Assembly (NCBI GenBank): GCA_963666505.2 | Contig: CAXXXL010000001.1 | Span: 682,001-746,000 of the forward strand | Source: JABGQS01 sp963666505 | GTDB lineage: Bacteria; Bacillota; Clostridia; Christensenellales; SZUA-584 | Length of the DNA stretch: 64,000 bases | Direction: 5' to 3' | Shown: one piece after another, positions 34,581-43,290 of the stretch | Numbering within the stretch: position 1 is the stretch's first letter | How the letters are laid out: each line of letters opens with the position of its first letter | Program-made: the position numbers and the translations under genes | The notes under the pieces: generated by a model | Database searches by the model: none | Seen by the model: the letters and a program-made list of their open reading frames with translations, nothing else | What the model was told of the DNA's origin: nothing

Positions 34581-36281
34581 TTATCCTTTTACAGCTTTTA
34601 TTATTTTTTCGATGGCCTCGTCAACAGTCAGGTCTTCACGCTCTGCAGCGCTTCTGGGTTTATATTCAACTATGCCTTCGCCGGCACGCCGCCCTACTGT
34701 TATGCGGTGGGGTATACCGATGAGGTCAGCATCCTTGAACTTAACGCCTGCACGCTCTGCCCGGTCGTCTATCAGTGTTTCTATACCTGCTGCACAGAGT
34801 TTGCCGTATACTTGCTCTGCAATAGCATTCTGTTCTTCGTTATCAGCGTTGACAGGTATGACTATAGCGTTATAAGGTGCCACGCTGTCCGGCCAGATGA
34901 TCCCGTCGTCGTCGCAGCTGTGTTCTATGATTGCCTGCATAGTGCGGTTGAGCCCTATACCGTAGCTGCCCATAATGCACGGTTTTTCTTTGCCGTTCTG
35001 GTCAAGAAAACTGCAGCCCATAGCCACGCTGTATTTTGTTCCCAGTTTGAATATATGCCCGACTTCGATTGCGCTGGCAAGCTCCAGGCCTGCACCGCAC
35101 TGCGGGCAGGGGTCTCCCTGAACAACCAGACGAATATCTGCTACGTCTTTGCTTTCAAAGTCTCTACCGTAATTCGCACCGCTATAGTGGTAGTCGGTCT
35201 CGTTTGCACCGATAAGGAAGTTGCTCATGGAAAGCACCTCCTGGTCAACTATCAAACGGTCAGCTTTTATGCCGACAGGGCCTGCAAAGCCAACTGCTGC
35301 GCCGGTGGCTTCTTCTACGTCGGCTGCGCCTGCAAGATCCAGCTCATTGCAGCCAAGGTAGTTGGAAAGCTTTGTTTCATTAATATCACGATCGCCGCGT
35401 ACCATGACGGCGATAATCTTTTCGTCAGCTGTATATATAAGCGTTTTGGCAAAGCTGTCTGCCGAACAGTCAAAGAAACCTGTAAGGTCTTCTATTGTCC
35501 CGACGTTTGGTGTGTGAACCTTCTTAAGCGGCTGCTTTTCTGTTATATCCGCCGCATCCGGCTTTGGACAGGGAGCCATTTCGCTGTTGGCTGCATATCC
35601 GCAAGCAGAACAGAAAGCTATTGTATCGTCGCCTATGTCCGACTTTACCATGAACTCCTGAGAACCTGAGCCGCCCATCGCACCGCTGTCTGCGTGCACT
35701 ACGACATATTCAAGACCGCAGCGGTCGAAAACCTTGCAGTATGCATCGTGCATTGCATTGTATGAGGTGTTAAGCCCGGCTTCGTCTATATCGAAAGAGT
35801 AAGCGTCCTTCATTACGAACTCACGGCTTCTTATCATTCCAAAACGTGGACGACGCTCGTCCCTGTATTTGTGCTGTATCTGATACACCGTTTTCGGCAT
35901 GGATTTATACGACTGCATCTCTTGTTTGAGCACGTGCGCAAAGATCTCCTCGTGCGTCGGTCCAAGGCAGAAGTCCCTGCCGTTGCGGTCTTTGAACTTT
36001 ATCATCTCGGTCCCGAAAACTTCCCAGCGGCCAGACTCTTTATAATATTCAGCCGGAAGGATAGCCGGCATTATAAGCTCTTCCGCACCTGCGGCGTCCA
36101 TTTCCTGCCGGATGATTTCCTCGATTTTCTTATAAACCCTGAACCCTAATGGCATAAGCGAGTATACACCAGCGGCAAGGCGGCGTATCATGCCCGCTTT
36201 AATCAGCAGTACATGGCTTGTTGCCTCTGCCTCTGAGGGCGCTTCCCTTTGGGTGCCGAACAGCATTTTTGACATTCTCAT
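34581..36281 (-). CDS. proS: Prolyl-tRNA synthetase, bacterial type
   Basis: A 566-residue class IIa synthetase. The catalytic core begins MRMSKMLFGTQREAP, with motif 1 around GFRVYKKIEEIIRQEMDAAGAEE and motif 2 in YRDERRPRFGMIRSREFVMKDAYSFD. The YbaK-like editing insertion occupies about residues 225-405, typical of the long bacterial form that clears mischarged alanine. Motif 3 is around GSYGIGLNRTMQAI, and the anticodon-binding domain fills the last 110 residues. The leader shows no T-box (no AGGGTGG element), unlike many clostridial synthetase genes. Confidence 0.95.
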   Translation of the reverse strand: MRMSKMLFGTQREAPSEAEATSHVLLIKAGMIRRLAAGVYSLMPLGFRVYKKIEEIIRQEMDAAGAEELIMPAILPAEYYKESGRWEVFGTEMIKFKDRNGRDFCLGPTHEEIFAHVLKQEMQSYKSMPKTVYQIQHKYRDERRPRFGMIRSREFVMKDAYSFDIDEAGLNTSYNAMHDAYCKVFDRCGLEYVVVHADSGAMGGSGSQEFMVKSDIGDDTIAFCSACGYAANSEMAPCPKPDAADITEKQPLKKVHTPNVGTIEDLTGFFDCSADSFAKTLIYTADEKIIAVMVRGDRDINETKLSNYLGCNELDLAGAADVEEATGAAVGFAGPVGIKADRLIVDQEVLSMSNFLIGANETDYHYSGANYGRDFESKDVADIRLVVQGDPCPQCGAGLELASAIEVGHIFKLGTKYSVAMGCSFLDQNGKEKPCIMGSYGIGLNRTMQAIIEHSCDDDGIIWPDSVAPYNAIVIPVNADNEEQNAIAEQVYGKLCAAGIETLIDDRAERAGVKFKDADLIGIPHRITVGRRAGEGIVEYKPRSAAEREDLTVDEAIEKIIKAVKG

Positions 36282-36595
36282 GTAATAGTTCTCCTTATAT
36301 TGGCTGTAAAAATTAACTTACACGGAACACAGTATAACACACAAGGCAGGGCGATTCAATGAGCGTAAAACGATTTGAGATATATATTTGGCAGGGGAAC
36401 GTGAAGATAACAGTAAAATTTGTTGCAGGTCAACTACGCAGTAACTGCCCTGCAAAATCTTTATGAAGACAGAGTGCGGGTAAAACAGACTGCGTATGAA
36501 AATAAATAGGTGGACACGGGGGGATAAGTGTAGTAGTATTAGCGTTTGTGCCCGATGAAAGAGATGGGCACGCCAAACAAACAGACAGGAGAAGT
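36282..36595. other. Divergent promoter region between proS and the helicase gene
   Basis: No gene is visible in these 314 bases. Two inverted repeats are present: TTGCAGG/CCTGCAA (36423-36455) and GTTTGTGCCC/GGGCACGCCAAAC (36544-36578). The second is just upstream of the helicase ribosome binding site (AGGAGAAG) and may form a leader hairpin, as is common for cold-inducible RNA helicase genes (inference). Confidence 0.5.
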
Positions 36596-38050
36596 ATGAG
36601 TAGAAGAAAATTTGAAGAATTTGACCTTTCACCGCAGGTAGCAAAAGCTATAACGGCGATGGGATTCGAAGAGACTACGCCGATACAGGCGGAGGCTATG
36701 CCCGTAATAATGGACGGGCAGGATGTGATTGGGCAGGCACAGACCGGTACAGGGAAAACATGTGCGTTTGCGATACCGGCAATTGAAATGCTGAATAAAG
36801 AGGACGAATCAGTTCAGGTCCTGGTATTATGCCCGACAAGAGAACTCGCAATTCAAACTGCAGAAGAGTTCGAGAGCGTGGCGAAGTTTACCGAAAAGCT
36901 AAGGGTACTGCCGATATACGGCGGTCATTCAATAGAGAGGCAGATAACTGCGCTTAAAAAAAGGCCGCAGATAATAATCGGAACGCCGGGACGTGTGATG
37001 GACCATATGCGAAGGAGAACGCTCAAGCTGGGCGGGCTAAAGATGCTTATCCTGGACGAAGCTGATGAAATGCTCAGTATGGGTTTTCAGGAAGATCTGG
37101 ACGTTATTTTGGCAAGCACGCCGGAAGAAAAACAGACAGTGCTGTTTTCGGCAACCATGTCAAAATCGATACTGGCGATAACAAAGAAATATCAAAAAGA
37201 CCCGGTGCATATAAAGATAGCTCATCAGCAGCTTACTGTGCCCAACATCGAGCAGTACTGCATCGAAGTGCGTGAAAGCTCTAAGATAGATATACTCTCA
37301 CGGGTGATCGACGGGCACAACATAGGCATGGCGCTGGTTTTCTGCAACACAAAGCGCAAGGTGGACGAGCTTACGATGAGGCTGAGGACATGGGGGTACT
37401 TAGCGGCGGCTCTTCACGGCGATATACGCCAGAACGAGCGGATCAACGTGCTCAACAAGTTCAAAAATGGTGAAGTTACGATACTCGTTGCTACAGACGT
37501 TGCTGCAAGGGGGATAGACGTAGAGAACATAGACGCTGTGTTCAACTATGATATACCCAGCGACGAGGAGTATTACGTACATCGGATAGGCAGAACGGGA
37601 AGAGCAGGCAGAGACGGAAGGTCGTATACGTTCATCAGCGGCAGAGAATGGATGAAGATAAAGGATATCCAGCGCTATACAAAAGCAAACATAAAGATGA
37701 TAAAAGCGCCGACCAAGTATGACATCAAAGACGGTAAGATGAATGATATGCTAAAGAAGGTAGCGCAAAAAGCGGTAAAAGGCGTTGACAGTGAATATAT
37801 TGGGTATATCGAGCAGATAATTGAAGAGCAGAGCTCACAGGATGCGCAGATAACGACGCTTGATGTTGCCGCAGCTTTGCTAAAGATGCTTGCCAAGAAG
37901 ACTATAATCGTGCGGGATGATGCTCCGATGAAGCCGGAGAAGCATGACCGATACAAAAGCAGCGGAGGCAGCGGCAGGAAATATGGCAGCGGCAATAGTT
38001 ACGGCGGCAGAAAAAGCTTCGGCGGCAAACAGAATTACCGCAAGAGGTAA
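36596..38050 (+). CDS. DEAD-box RNA helicase
   Basis: A 484-residue ATP-dependent RNA helicase. ATG 36596 with AGGAGAAG upstream is the start. Motifs in order: FDLSPQVAKAITAMGFEETTPIQAEAMP (Q motif), AQTGTGKT (I), PTRELA (Ia), TPGR (Ib), DEAD (II), SAT (III), DVAARGIDV (V) and HRIGRTGRAGR (VI). The tail after residue about 435 is rich in Gly, Ser, Lys and Arg (GSGRKYGSGNSYGG), a nonspecific RNA-binding extension as in CshA/DeaD. Probably involved in ribosome assembly or mRNA turnover. Confidence 0.93.
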   Translation: MSRRKFEEFDLSPQVAKAITAMGFEETTPIQAEAMPVIMDGQDVIGQAQTGTGKTCAFAIPAIEMLNKEDESVQVLVLCPTRELAIQTAEEFESVAKFTEKLRVLPIYGGHSIERQITALKKRPQIIIGTPGRVMDHMRRRTLKLGGLKMLILDEADEMLSMGFQEDLDVILASTPEEKQTVLFSATMSKSILAITKKYQKDPVHIKIAHQQLTVPNIEQYCIEVRESSKIDILSRVIDGHNIGMALVFCNTKRKVDELTMRLRTWGYLAAALHGDIRQNERINVLNKFKNGEVTILVATDVAARGIDVENIDAVFNYDIPSDEEYYVHRIGRTGRAGRDGRSYTFISGREWMKIKDIQRYTKANIKMIKAPTKYDIKDGKMNDMLKKVAQKAVKGVDSEYIGYIEQIIEEQSSQDAQITTLDVAAALLKMLAKKTIIVRDDAPMKPEKHDRYKSSGGSGRKYGSGNSYGGRKSFGGKQNYRKR

Positions 38051-38120
38051 GAAAAAACTGATTACATGAAGGCATATACGGCAATGTGCTGGTAATTGTC
38101 GAGTTAAAAAAATAATTAGG

Positions 38121-38150
38121 TTGACAAAAAGATTTTGTATATGAGATAAT
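38121..38150 (+). promoter_or_regulatory. Promoter of the glycine riboswitch transcript
   Basis: TTGACA (38121-38126) and GATAAT (38145-38150) are 18 bases apart, about 30 bases before the first riboswitch helix. Confidence 0.7.
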
Positions 38151-38180
38151 GTGTATATGGAATAAAAAAGAATATTAAAG

Positions 38181-38403
38181 GACGATGGATGCGAGAGAGA
38201 CTTCCCAAGGCAGGGAAGCACCGAAGATGTAAACGGCGGAAATGTCGAGCCGCTTGTGAAACTTTCAGGTAAAGAAGATCGTGTCTTAACGGAACTCTGG
38301 AAAGCTGCAAAGCATAGCAGCACCGAAGGAGCAACGCCGCAGAGGCGGAATCTCTCAGGTAAACGAACAGAGAAAGGCGAAGTAATTTGTCTTTCTCTTT
38401 TTA
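38181..38403 (+). ncRNA. Tandem glycine riboswitch with terminator
   Basis: Two glycine aptamers in series. The second (about 38292-38372) has the hallmark GCACCGAAGGAGCAA and TCTCTCAGGTAAACGAACAGAG. The first (about 38181-38288) has GCACCGAAGATGTAA and CTTTCAGGTAAAGAAGAT, closed by ACGAT/ATCGT. Directly after the second aptamer, AGAGAAAG (38369-38376) pairs with CTTTCTCT (38391-38398) followed by T residues: an intrinsic terminator whose 5' arm overlaps the last aptamer strand. Glycine binding should therefore disfavour the terminator and turn the gene on. It controls the dehydrogenase at 38454. Confidence 0.92.
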
Positions 38404-38453
38404 ATTTAAAGAAATACGGCAAAGAATATAAAAGCATTAGGGGAGGCTGCGGC

Positions 38454-39368
38454 ATGAAAAGAATACTGGTAAGTGACGGTATGGACAGAGGCGCATTTGA
38501 CAAACTGGCAGCGCTTGGATTCGAAGCGGTGGAAAAGCACCTGGAACCGGAAGCACTACAAGTAGAGATTAAAAACTATGACGCAGTTATAGTGCGTTCT
38601 GCCACTAAAATCACGAAAGATATCTTAAACAGCTCGCTTGAAACGGGCAGGTTAAAGCTTGTTATTCGTGCCGGAGTAGGGCTTGATAACATCGACCTTA
38701 TATTTGCAAAAGAAAACGGTATAACTGTTAAGAACACTCCTAATGCGAGCAGCAGGGCGGTCGCAGAGCTAACGGTGGGGCATATGCTGTGCATCGCACG
38801 CTTCCTTCATATCTCTAACGTTACTATGAGGAAGGGTCAGTGGAACAAGAAGAAGTACATCGGAACAGAGCTATACGGCAAGACACTTGGGATAATAGGT
38901 TTTGGCAGGATAGGGATTGAAACAGCAAAGCTTGCGGCATGCATGGGAATGAATGTAATCTATTACCAGAGAAGAGGTCCAAGACCGGAGTACGGGCAGT
39001 ATAGATTCATGGAAAAGACAGAACTATTACAGAAAAGCGATTTTATTGCAATGCACACGCCGTATGTTGAAAAAGACGGTGCTATATTGAAAAAAGAGGA
39101 TTTTGATATGATGCAGGACGGGGTATATATTGTTAACACGTCAAGGGGGAAAGTAATTGACGAGACAGCACTGCTTGAAGCGCTCGATTCAGGGAAGGTC
39201 ATGGCAGCAGCGCTTGATGTTTTCACCAGCGAACCGAATGTGAATGAGCGTATACTGGAGCACGAGAGGATAAGCCTATCGCCGCATATAGCAGGCTTTT
39301 CAAAACAGGCGCAGCAAAGGATAGGGCAGGAAATCGTTGAAATAATAAAAAACTTTTTCAGCAGCTAA
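38454..39368 (+). CDS. D-2-hydroxyacid dehydrogenase, short phosphoglycerate-dehydrogenase-like
   Basis: A 304-residue NAD-dependent enzyme. ATG 38454 follows GGGGAGG; longer frames upstream would run through the riboswitch. It has RAGVGLDNID (about residues 77-86), the Rossmann motif GKTLGIIGFGRIGIETAKLA (about 142-161), Arg in NTSRGKVIDETAL, the Asp-Glu region ALDVFTSEPN, and His in SPHIAGF. The C-terminus lacks ACT or ASB domains, so it is the short form. Substrate may be 3-phosphoglycerate, hydroxypyruvate or glyoxylate. A glycine-ON riboswitch in front argues for a role in glycine or serine disposal rather than simple serine synthesis. Confidence 0.85.
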   Translation: MKRILVSDGMDRGAFDKLAALGFEAVEKHLEPEALQVEIKNYDAVIVRSATKITKDILNSSLETGRLKLVIRAGVGLDNIDLIFAKENGITVKNTPNASSRAVAELTVGHMLCIARFLHISNVTMRKGQWNKKKYIGTELYGKTLGIIGFGRIGIETAKLAACMGMNVIYYQRRGPRPEYGQYRFMEKTELLQKSDFIAMHTPYVEKDGAILKKEDFDMMQDGVYIVNTSRGKVIDETALLEALDSGKVMAAALDVFTSEPNVNERILEHERISLSPHIAGFSKQAQQRIGQEIVEIIKNFFSS

Positions 39369-39465
39369 AAAAGGCATCAAGAATACTAACTTTATTTCTC
39401 CGATATTAACAGAGGGCTTTTGGAAAGTGCAAGGAGCGGTGCTGACCGGGAGCCCATTATTCTGC

Positions 39466-39783
39466 TCAATCATCCATCTTTTCCAGCTGGAAAAACACAG
39501 GCCGGTATCCGTCTGTACAGCAGGTGACAAAGCAGGGCTGGCCATTACGGGCAATGCCGTATACCAGCTTTTGTATGTCGGCCCATGCCCAGCCGCAGAA
39601 GCCTTCCGGCATATCCCAGGGAGCGTCCTTACTGGTATAAAAAACATCTCCTACGTTGAAATGTGTACACTCGTGCCACTGCGAGGGCTCGTATGTATAC
39701 TTGTCAGCAAGCTCTTTGTTGAATATCTTTTTTACAACAGTAATTTTGACACGACGTTTTTCCATAGCATATTTCTCGTTCAT
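39466..39783 (-). CDS. TIGR04076-family small protein
   Basis: A 105-residue protein with AGGAG six bases before the ATG at 39783. It resembles the TIGR04076 family: KRRVKITVVKKIFNKELADKY at the start, HFNVGDVFYTSKD, MPEGFCGWAWADIQKLVYGI and the cysteine pair FVTCCTDGYRPV near the end. Conserved Cys residues hint at metal binding, but the function is unknown. It is convergent with the hydroxyacid dehydrogenase gene. Confidence 0.8.
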   Translation of the reverse strand: MNEKYAMEKRRVKITVVKKIFNKELADKYTYEPSQWHECTHFNVGDVFYTSKDAPWDMPEGFCGWAWADIQKLVYGIARNGQPCFVTCCTDGYRPVFFQLEKMDD

Positions 39784-39819
39784 TCTATACTCCTTTTTTC
39801 TAAATGTATGCTTACTGTA

Positions 39820-39878
39820 AAAAACTACGTAAGTTTTTAGCCAAGGTGCGAAATAATCAGACTGGACCTGATTATTTC
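39820..39878. repeat. Two adjacent inverted repeats
   Basis: AAAAACT-ACGTA-AGTTTTT (39820-39838) and GAAATAATCAG-actggac-CTGATTATTTC (39850-39878, perfect 11-base arms). They lie just upstream of the TIGR04076 gene on its 5' side, and could be operators or an mRNA hairpin; no T run touches the second stem on either strand. Confidence 0.55.
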
Positions 39879-39929
39879 CTGAAATTTGCTTTTTTTATGC
39901 ATAAGATATATAATATATACACTATATAC

Positions 39930-40018
39930 TAATATTTATCGGCATTTCAGGTATGGCTGAGGGTTGTCATATCTGTTACATAGAGGGCGGGCCGCCTTAA
40001 AGAAGCGGCCTGCTTTTT
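39930..40018 (+). ncRNA. Candidate short transcript with a 15-codon frame
   Basis: A TATAAT-type -10 (about 39909-39914) precedes a short stretch that ends in a strong plus-strand terminator at 39986-40018. No plus-strand gene otherwise needs that terminator. Within it ATG 39953 opens a 15-codon frame (MAEGCHICYIEGGPP) behind a CAGG. It may be a small RNA or a very small protein. Support is by position only. Confidence 0.35.
39986..40018 (+). terminator. Intrinsic terminator
   Basis: GCGGGCCGC, loop, GCGGCCTGC then TTTTTAT. It is oriented on plus, although both flanking genes are on minus, and overlaps the last codons of the chromate-transporter gene by two bases. Confidence 0.75.
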
Positions 40019-40604
40019 ATATACCAAGAACTCCGAAAACGACAAGGCCGACTACACCCGAAGCAAGAACGACCCAGATAGGTGAAACTTTGAATTTTAT
40101 CATTGTTACTCCGGCTGCTATGGCAATCGTGAGTGATGCAAGATCGAGACTCTTTGCGATGTCTGAAAAGTTCATTCCTGAAAGTGTGTCTACGCCAAAG
40201 AGCGAAGGCACCGCCATTATTGCAGCTGCGGCAGCAATGAGCCCGGTGACCGCAGGGCGCAGGCCCCACATAGCACGCCGGACGATTACATTGTCAGAAA
40301 ATTTAAAGAAATACTTTGCCAGCAGCGTTGTTATTATAAGTGACGGCAGTACAACTGCTAAACTTGGGATTATACCGCCGAACAGTCCAAGAGTCCTTAC
40401 ACCAGAGAACGTTGCTGCGTTTATAGCGAACGGTCCGGGAGTCATCTGTGCAAGCGCTATCATATCTGCAACTTCTGTTGCACTCATGAGCCCGTTTGAG
40501 ATAAGCTCTGAGTTTATCAGAGGAAGCATTGCGTATCCACCGCCGATGGTAAAAACACCTATTTTTATGAAAATCCATGCCAGCTTTAAATACTGTATTA
40601 TCAT
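40017..40604 (-). CDS. Chromate transporter, second half-size subunit
   Basis: A 195-residue membrane protein of the short-chain ChrA type (one CHR domain). It shows IGVFTIGGGYAMLPLI (about 15-30), LAQMTPGPFAINAATFSG (about 50-68), and about five to six hydrophobic helices. Its start overlaps the stop of the first half-size gene by four bases, so the two make the usual antiparallel pair. The transported anion is uncertain; many such pairs have not been shown to move chromate. Confidence 0.88.
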   Translation of the reverse strand: MIIQYLKLAWIFIKIGVFTIGGGYAMLPLINSELISNGLMSATEVADMIALAQMTPGPFAINAATFSGVRTLGLFGGIIPSLAVVLPSLIITTLLAKYFFKFSDNVIVRRAMWGLRPAVTGLIAAAAAIMAVPSLFGVDTLSGMNFSDIAKSLDLASLTIAIAAGVTMIKFKVSPIWVVLASGVVGLVVFGVLGI

Positions 40605-41191
40605 GACTTGTCCTCCTTTGGCTGAGGAGGCTCATTCTTGATGCGCCAGATACCCGCAGTGACGCCAAAGACTATTGCTCCGAGTATTATGTATATGCTG
40701 TTGACTCCGAGTATTATAGAAAGCAGGAAAGCTATAACAAAAACAGCTATGCTTACGATGTCTTTTCTGAACGGTTTGGTGAACCGCAGGAACGCAGAAA
40801 CGAGAAGTGCGACCACTGCAGCACGCACGCCTCGAAGTGCGCCTGCAACGTATACATTGTCCTTAACGTTTTCGTATACGAAAGTGAGCGCAGTGAGGAC
40901 TATTATTGAGGGCAGTATCACGCCGAGGACGGCGAGTAGTGCACCCTTGAGCTTCTGGAGCTTGTATCCAAGAAGTATAGAGCAGTTTACAGCGATCACG
41001 CCGGGTACGGACTGGGAGAGGGCAACCATGTTGACCATCTCCTCTTCCGAAAACCAGCTGCGCTTTCTTACGAACTCATCCTCTATGTATGAAACCATAA
41101 CATATCCGCCGCCAAAAGTGACTGCGCCGAGCTTGAGCATTGTTAAGAATATTATCAGACACTGTTTTTTACTGCTTATTTTTTCAGCCAT
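40601..41191 (-). CDS. Chromate transporter, first half-size subunit
   Basis: A 196-residue membrane protein with the CHR motif LGAVTFGGGYVMVSYI (about 17-32), EEMVNMVALSQSVPGVIAVNCS, and about five helices. The C-terminus is charged (KNEPPQPKEDKS). It overlaps the aconitase stop by eight bases and the next chromate-transporter gene by four, so all three are translationally coupled. This tight link to aconitase suggests that the exported or imported anion could relate to tricarboxylate metabolism (inference). Confidence 0.88.
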   Translation of the reverse strand: MAEKISSKKQCLIIFLTMLKLGAVTFGGGYVMVSYIEDEFVRKRSWFSEEEMVNMVALSQSVPGVIAVNCSILLGYKLQKLKGALLAVLGVILPSIIVLTALTFVYENVKDNVYVAGALRGVRAAVVALLVSAFLRFTKPFRKDIVSIAVFVIAFLLSIILGVNSIYIILGAIVFGVTAGIWRIKNEPPQPKEDKS

Positions 41192-43115
41192 TCTTTTTTG
41201 TGTGGTTAAGCAGACCGCCGTCTTTTAGGACGGCTTTTAGCCTTGCTGATACATCAACCATAACTTCGAAATCGAAGCCTTTCGTTTTATCTGTGACGGT
41301 GAAGGCTGTTTTGCCGTCAAGTTTATTTATAGCATCTGTTATTACCAGTTCATCACCCATGTCTATTTTGTCATAGACAGATTCGTCAGCGAATACGAGC
41401 GGCAGTATGCCGGAGTTTACGAGGTTTGCCTGATGTATGCGTGCGAACGATTTTGCTATAACGCCCTTGATGCCAAGATATAGCGGAACGAGCGCGGCAT
41501 GCTCTCTTGAAGAACCCTGCCCGTAGTTGTGCCCGGCTATCAGGAAACCGCCGTTCTTCTCTTTTGCACGAGCCGGGAATGTTTCGTCCACCGGCGTCAG
41601 GCAGAAGTCTGAAAGGTGCGGTATATTAGACCTGTATGGAAGCAGTTTTGCGTTAGACGGCATTATATGGTCTGTTGTGATATTGTCTTCCATCTTAAGC
41701 AGAGCCTCTCCTTCAACAGTATCGGCAAGCGCTTTTCCAAGCGGGAAAGGCTTTATATTTGGCCCGCGAACCACTTCCGTCTCGCCGCCAGAGTCCGGAG
41801 CCATAACGAGGTTGTCGTTTATTGTAAATGCTTTCGGCATTTCGATGTCGAGCATATCAGTATCGAGCCCAAGGTCACGAGGGTCGCTAAGAACTCCGGT
41901 AAGCGCTGTTGCTGCTGCGACTTCCGGGCTAACCAGATATACGTCTGCACTGAATGTTCCCGAACGTCCGTAGAAGTTGCGGTTAAACGTACGGACAGAC
42001 ACAGCATCGGTTTTCGGTGATTGTCCCATGCCTATGCAAGGACCGCAGCCGGATTCGAGTATACGTCCGCCGGCTGCTATGATGTCGGTAAGAGCTCCGT
42101 TGGCTGCAAGCATAGTAAGCACCTGCTTGGAACCGGGGGAGATGGTAAGGCTGACGTTGTCGGCGATAGACTTGCCCTTTAGCATAGCTGCGACACGCAT
42201 CATATCCATATAAGATGAGTTCGTGCAGCTGCCTATGCAGACCTGGTCAACATTTATCTTGCCAATGTCGTGTACAGATTTTACTTTGTCCGGGCTGTGC
42301 GGCATAGCTGCCATAGGCTCGAGTTTAGATAAATCTATAGTAATGATTTGCTCATACTGTGCACCTTCATCTGCGCTGAGCGGTTTGTAGTCCTCTTCAC
42401 GTCCCTGGGCTGCCAGGAACTGCCTGGTAACTTCGTCGCTCGGGAAGATAGATGTTGTTGCGCCGAGCTCCGCGCCCATGTTGGTTATGGTCGCACGCTC
42501 GGGTACAGAAAGCGATGAGACACCCGTCCCGAAGTATTCGACTATTTTGCCTACGCCGCCTTTGACGGACAGCACACGCAGCACTTCAAGTATAACGTCT
42601 TTTGCAGCAACTCCGAACGGAAGCTCTCCAGTCAGCTCTACGCCCAATATTTTCGGCATGGGTATGTAGTACGCTCCGCCTGCCATTGCGACTGCAACAT
42701 CAAGCCCGCCTGCGCCTATTGCTATCATGCCTATACCGCCGCCTGTCGGGGTGTGGCTGTCGCTTCCAAGCAGAGTAGCGCCGGGGATGCCAAAGCGCTC
42801 TAGGTTGACCTGGTGGCATATACCGTTGCCCGGGCGGCTGAAGAATACGCCGTGTTTCTTTGCAACGGTTTCTATATACTTATGGTCGTCAGCGTTCTCG
42901 AAGCCGGACTGCAGCATGTTATGGTCTATGTATGCGAGTGACTTTTTTGTCTTGACTCTCGGTACATCCATAGCCTCGAACTGAAGATAAGCCATTGTGC
43001 CTGTCGAGTCCTGCGTAAGTGTGTAATCTATCTTAATAGATATCTCCTGACCGGGAACCATTTCTCCCGATACTAAATGGTCTTTTAGAATTTTTTCTGC
43101 TAACGTTTTGCTCAA
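41184..43115 (-). CDS. acnA: Aconitate hydratase
   Basis: A 643-residue monofunctional aconitase of the short clostridial type that interconverts citrate and isocitrate. The [4Fe-4S] cysteines are in IGSCTNSSY (about residues 298-306) and SGCGPCIGMGQ (about 361-371). Substrate motifs include DSHTPTGGGIG and, in the swivel domain, GHNYGQGSSREHAAL. It heads an operon with two half-size CHR transporter genes. No citrate synthase or isocitrate dehydrogenase gene is near. A related dehydratase (homoaconitase) is less likely at this length. Confidence 0.92.
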   Translation of the reverse strand: MSKTLAEKILKDHLVSGEMVPGQEISIKIDYTLTQDSTGTMAYLQFEAMDVPRVKTKKSLAYIDHNMLQSGFENADDHKYIETVAKKHGVFFSRPGNGICHQVNLERFGIPGATLLGSDSHTPTGGGIGMIAIGAGGLDVAVAMAGGAYYIPMPKILGVELTGELPFGVAAKDVILEVLRVLSVKGGVGKIVEYFGTGVSSLSVPERATITNMGAELGATTSIFPSDEVTRQFLAAQGREEDYKPLSADEGAQYEQIITIDLSKLEPMAAMPHSPDKVKSVHDIGKINVDQVCIGSCTNSSYMDMMRVAAMLKGKSIADNVSLTISPGSKQVLTMLAANGALTDIIAAGGRILESGCGPCIGMGQSPKTDAVSVRTFNRNFYGRSGTFSADVYLVSPEVAAATALTGVLSDPRDLGLDTDMLDIEMPKAFTINDNLVMAPDSGGETEVVRGPNIKPFPLGKALADTVEGEALLKMEDNITTDHIMPSNAKLLPYRSNIPHLSDFCLTPVDETFPARAKEKNGGFLIAGHNYGQGSSREHAALVPLYLGIKGVIAKSFARIHQANLVNSGILPLVFADESVYDKIDMGDELVITDAINKLDGKTAFTVTDKTKGFDFEVMVDVSARLKAVLKDGGLLNHTKKNG

Positions 43116-43290
43116 AGTAAATCCTCCTTAAAATAAATATCAAAACTTTTCATATTTTATAATTTTACATTCTGTCGCATAAAAATGCAACTTATGAAAA
43201 CAATAAACAAACATATTGCTGTCATAAACCATAGTTTTTTATATAATAAGAGAAATATCGGCGATGATATGCCAGACAATTATATGTTTA

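Noticed and set aside
34410..35669. Plus-strand open frame of 419 codons across proS
   Set aside because: Antisense to a certain prolyl-tRNA synthetase gene, with biased Cys/Tyr/Ala composition typical of shadow frames.
36282..36595. T-box leader of proS
   Set aside because: No T-box sequence and no antiterminator-like element on the minus strand.
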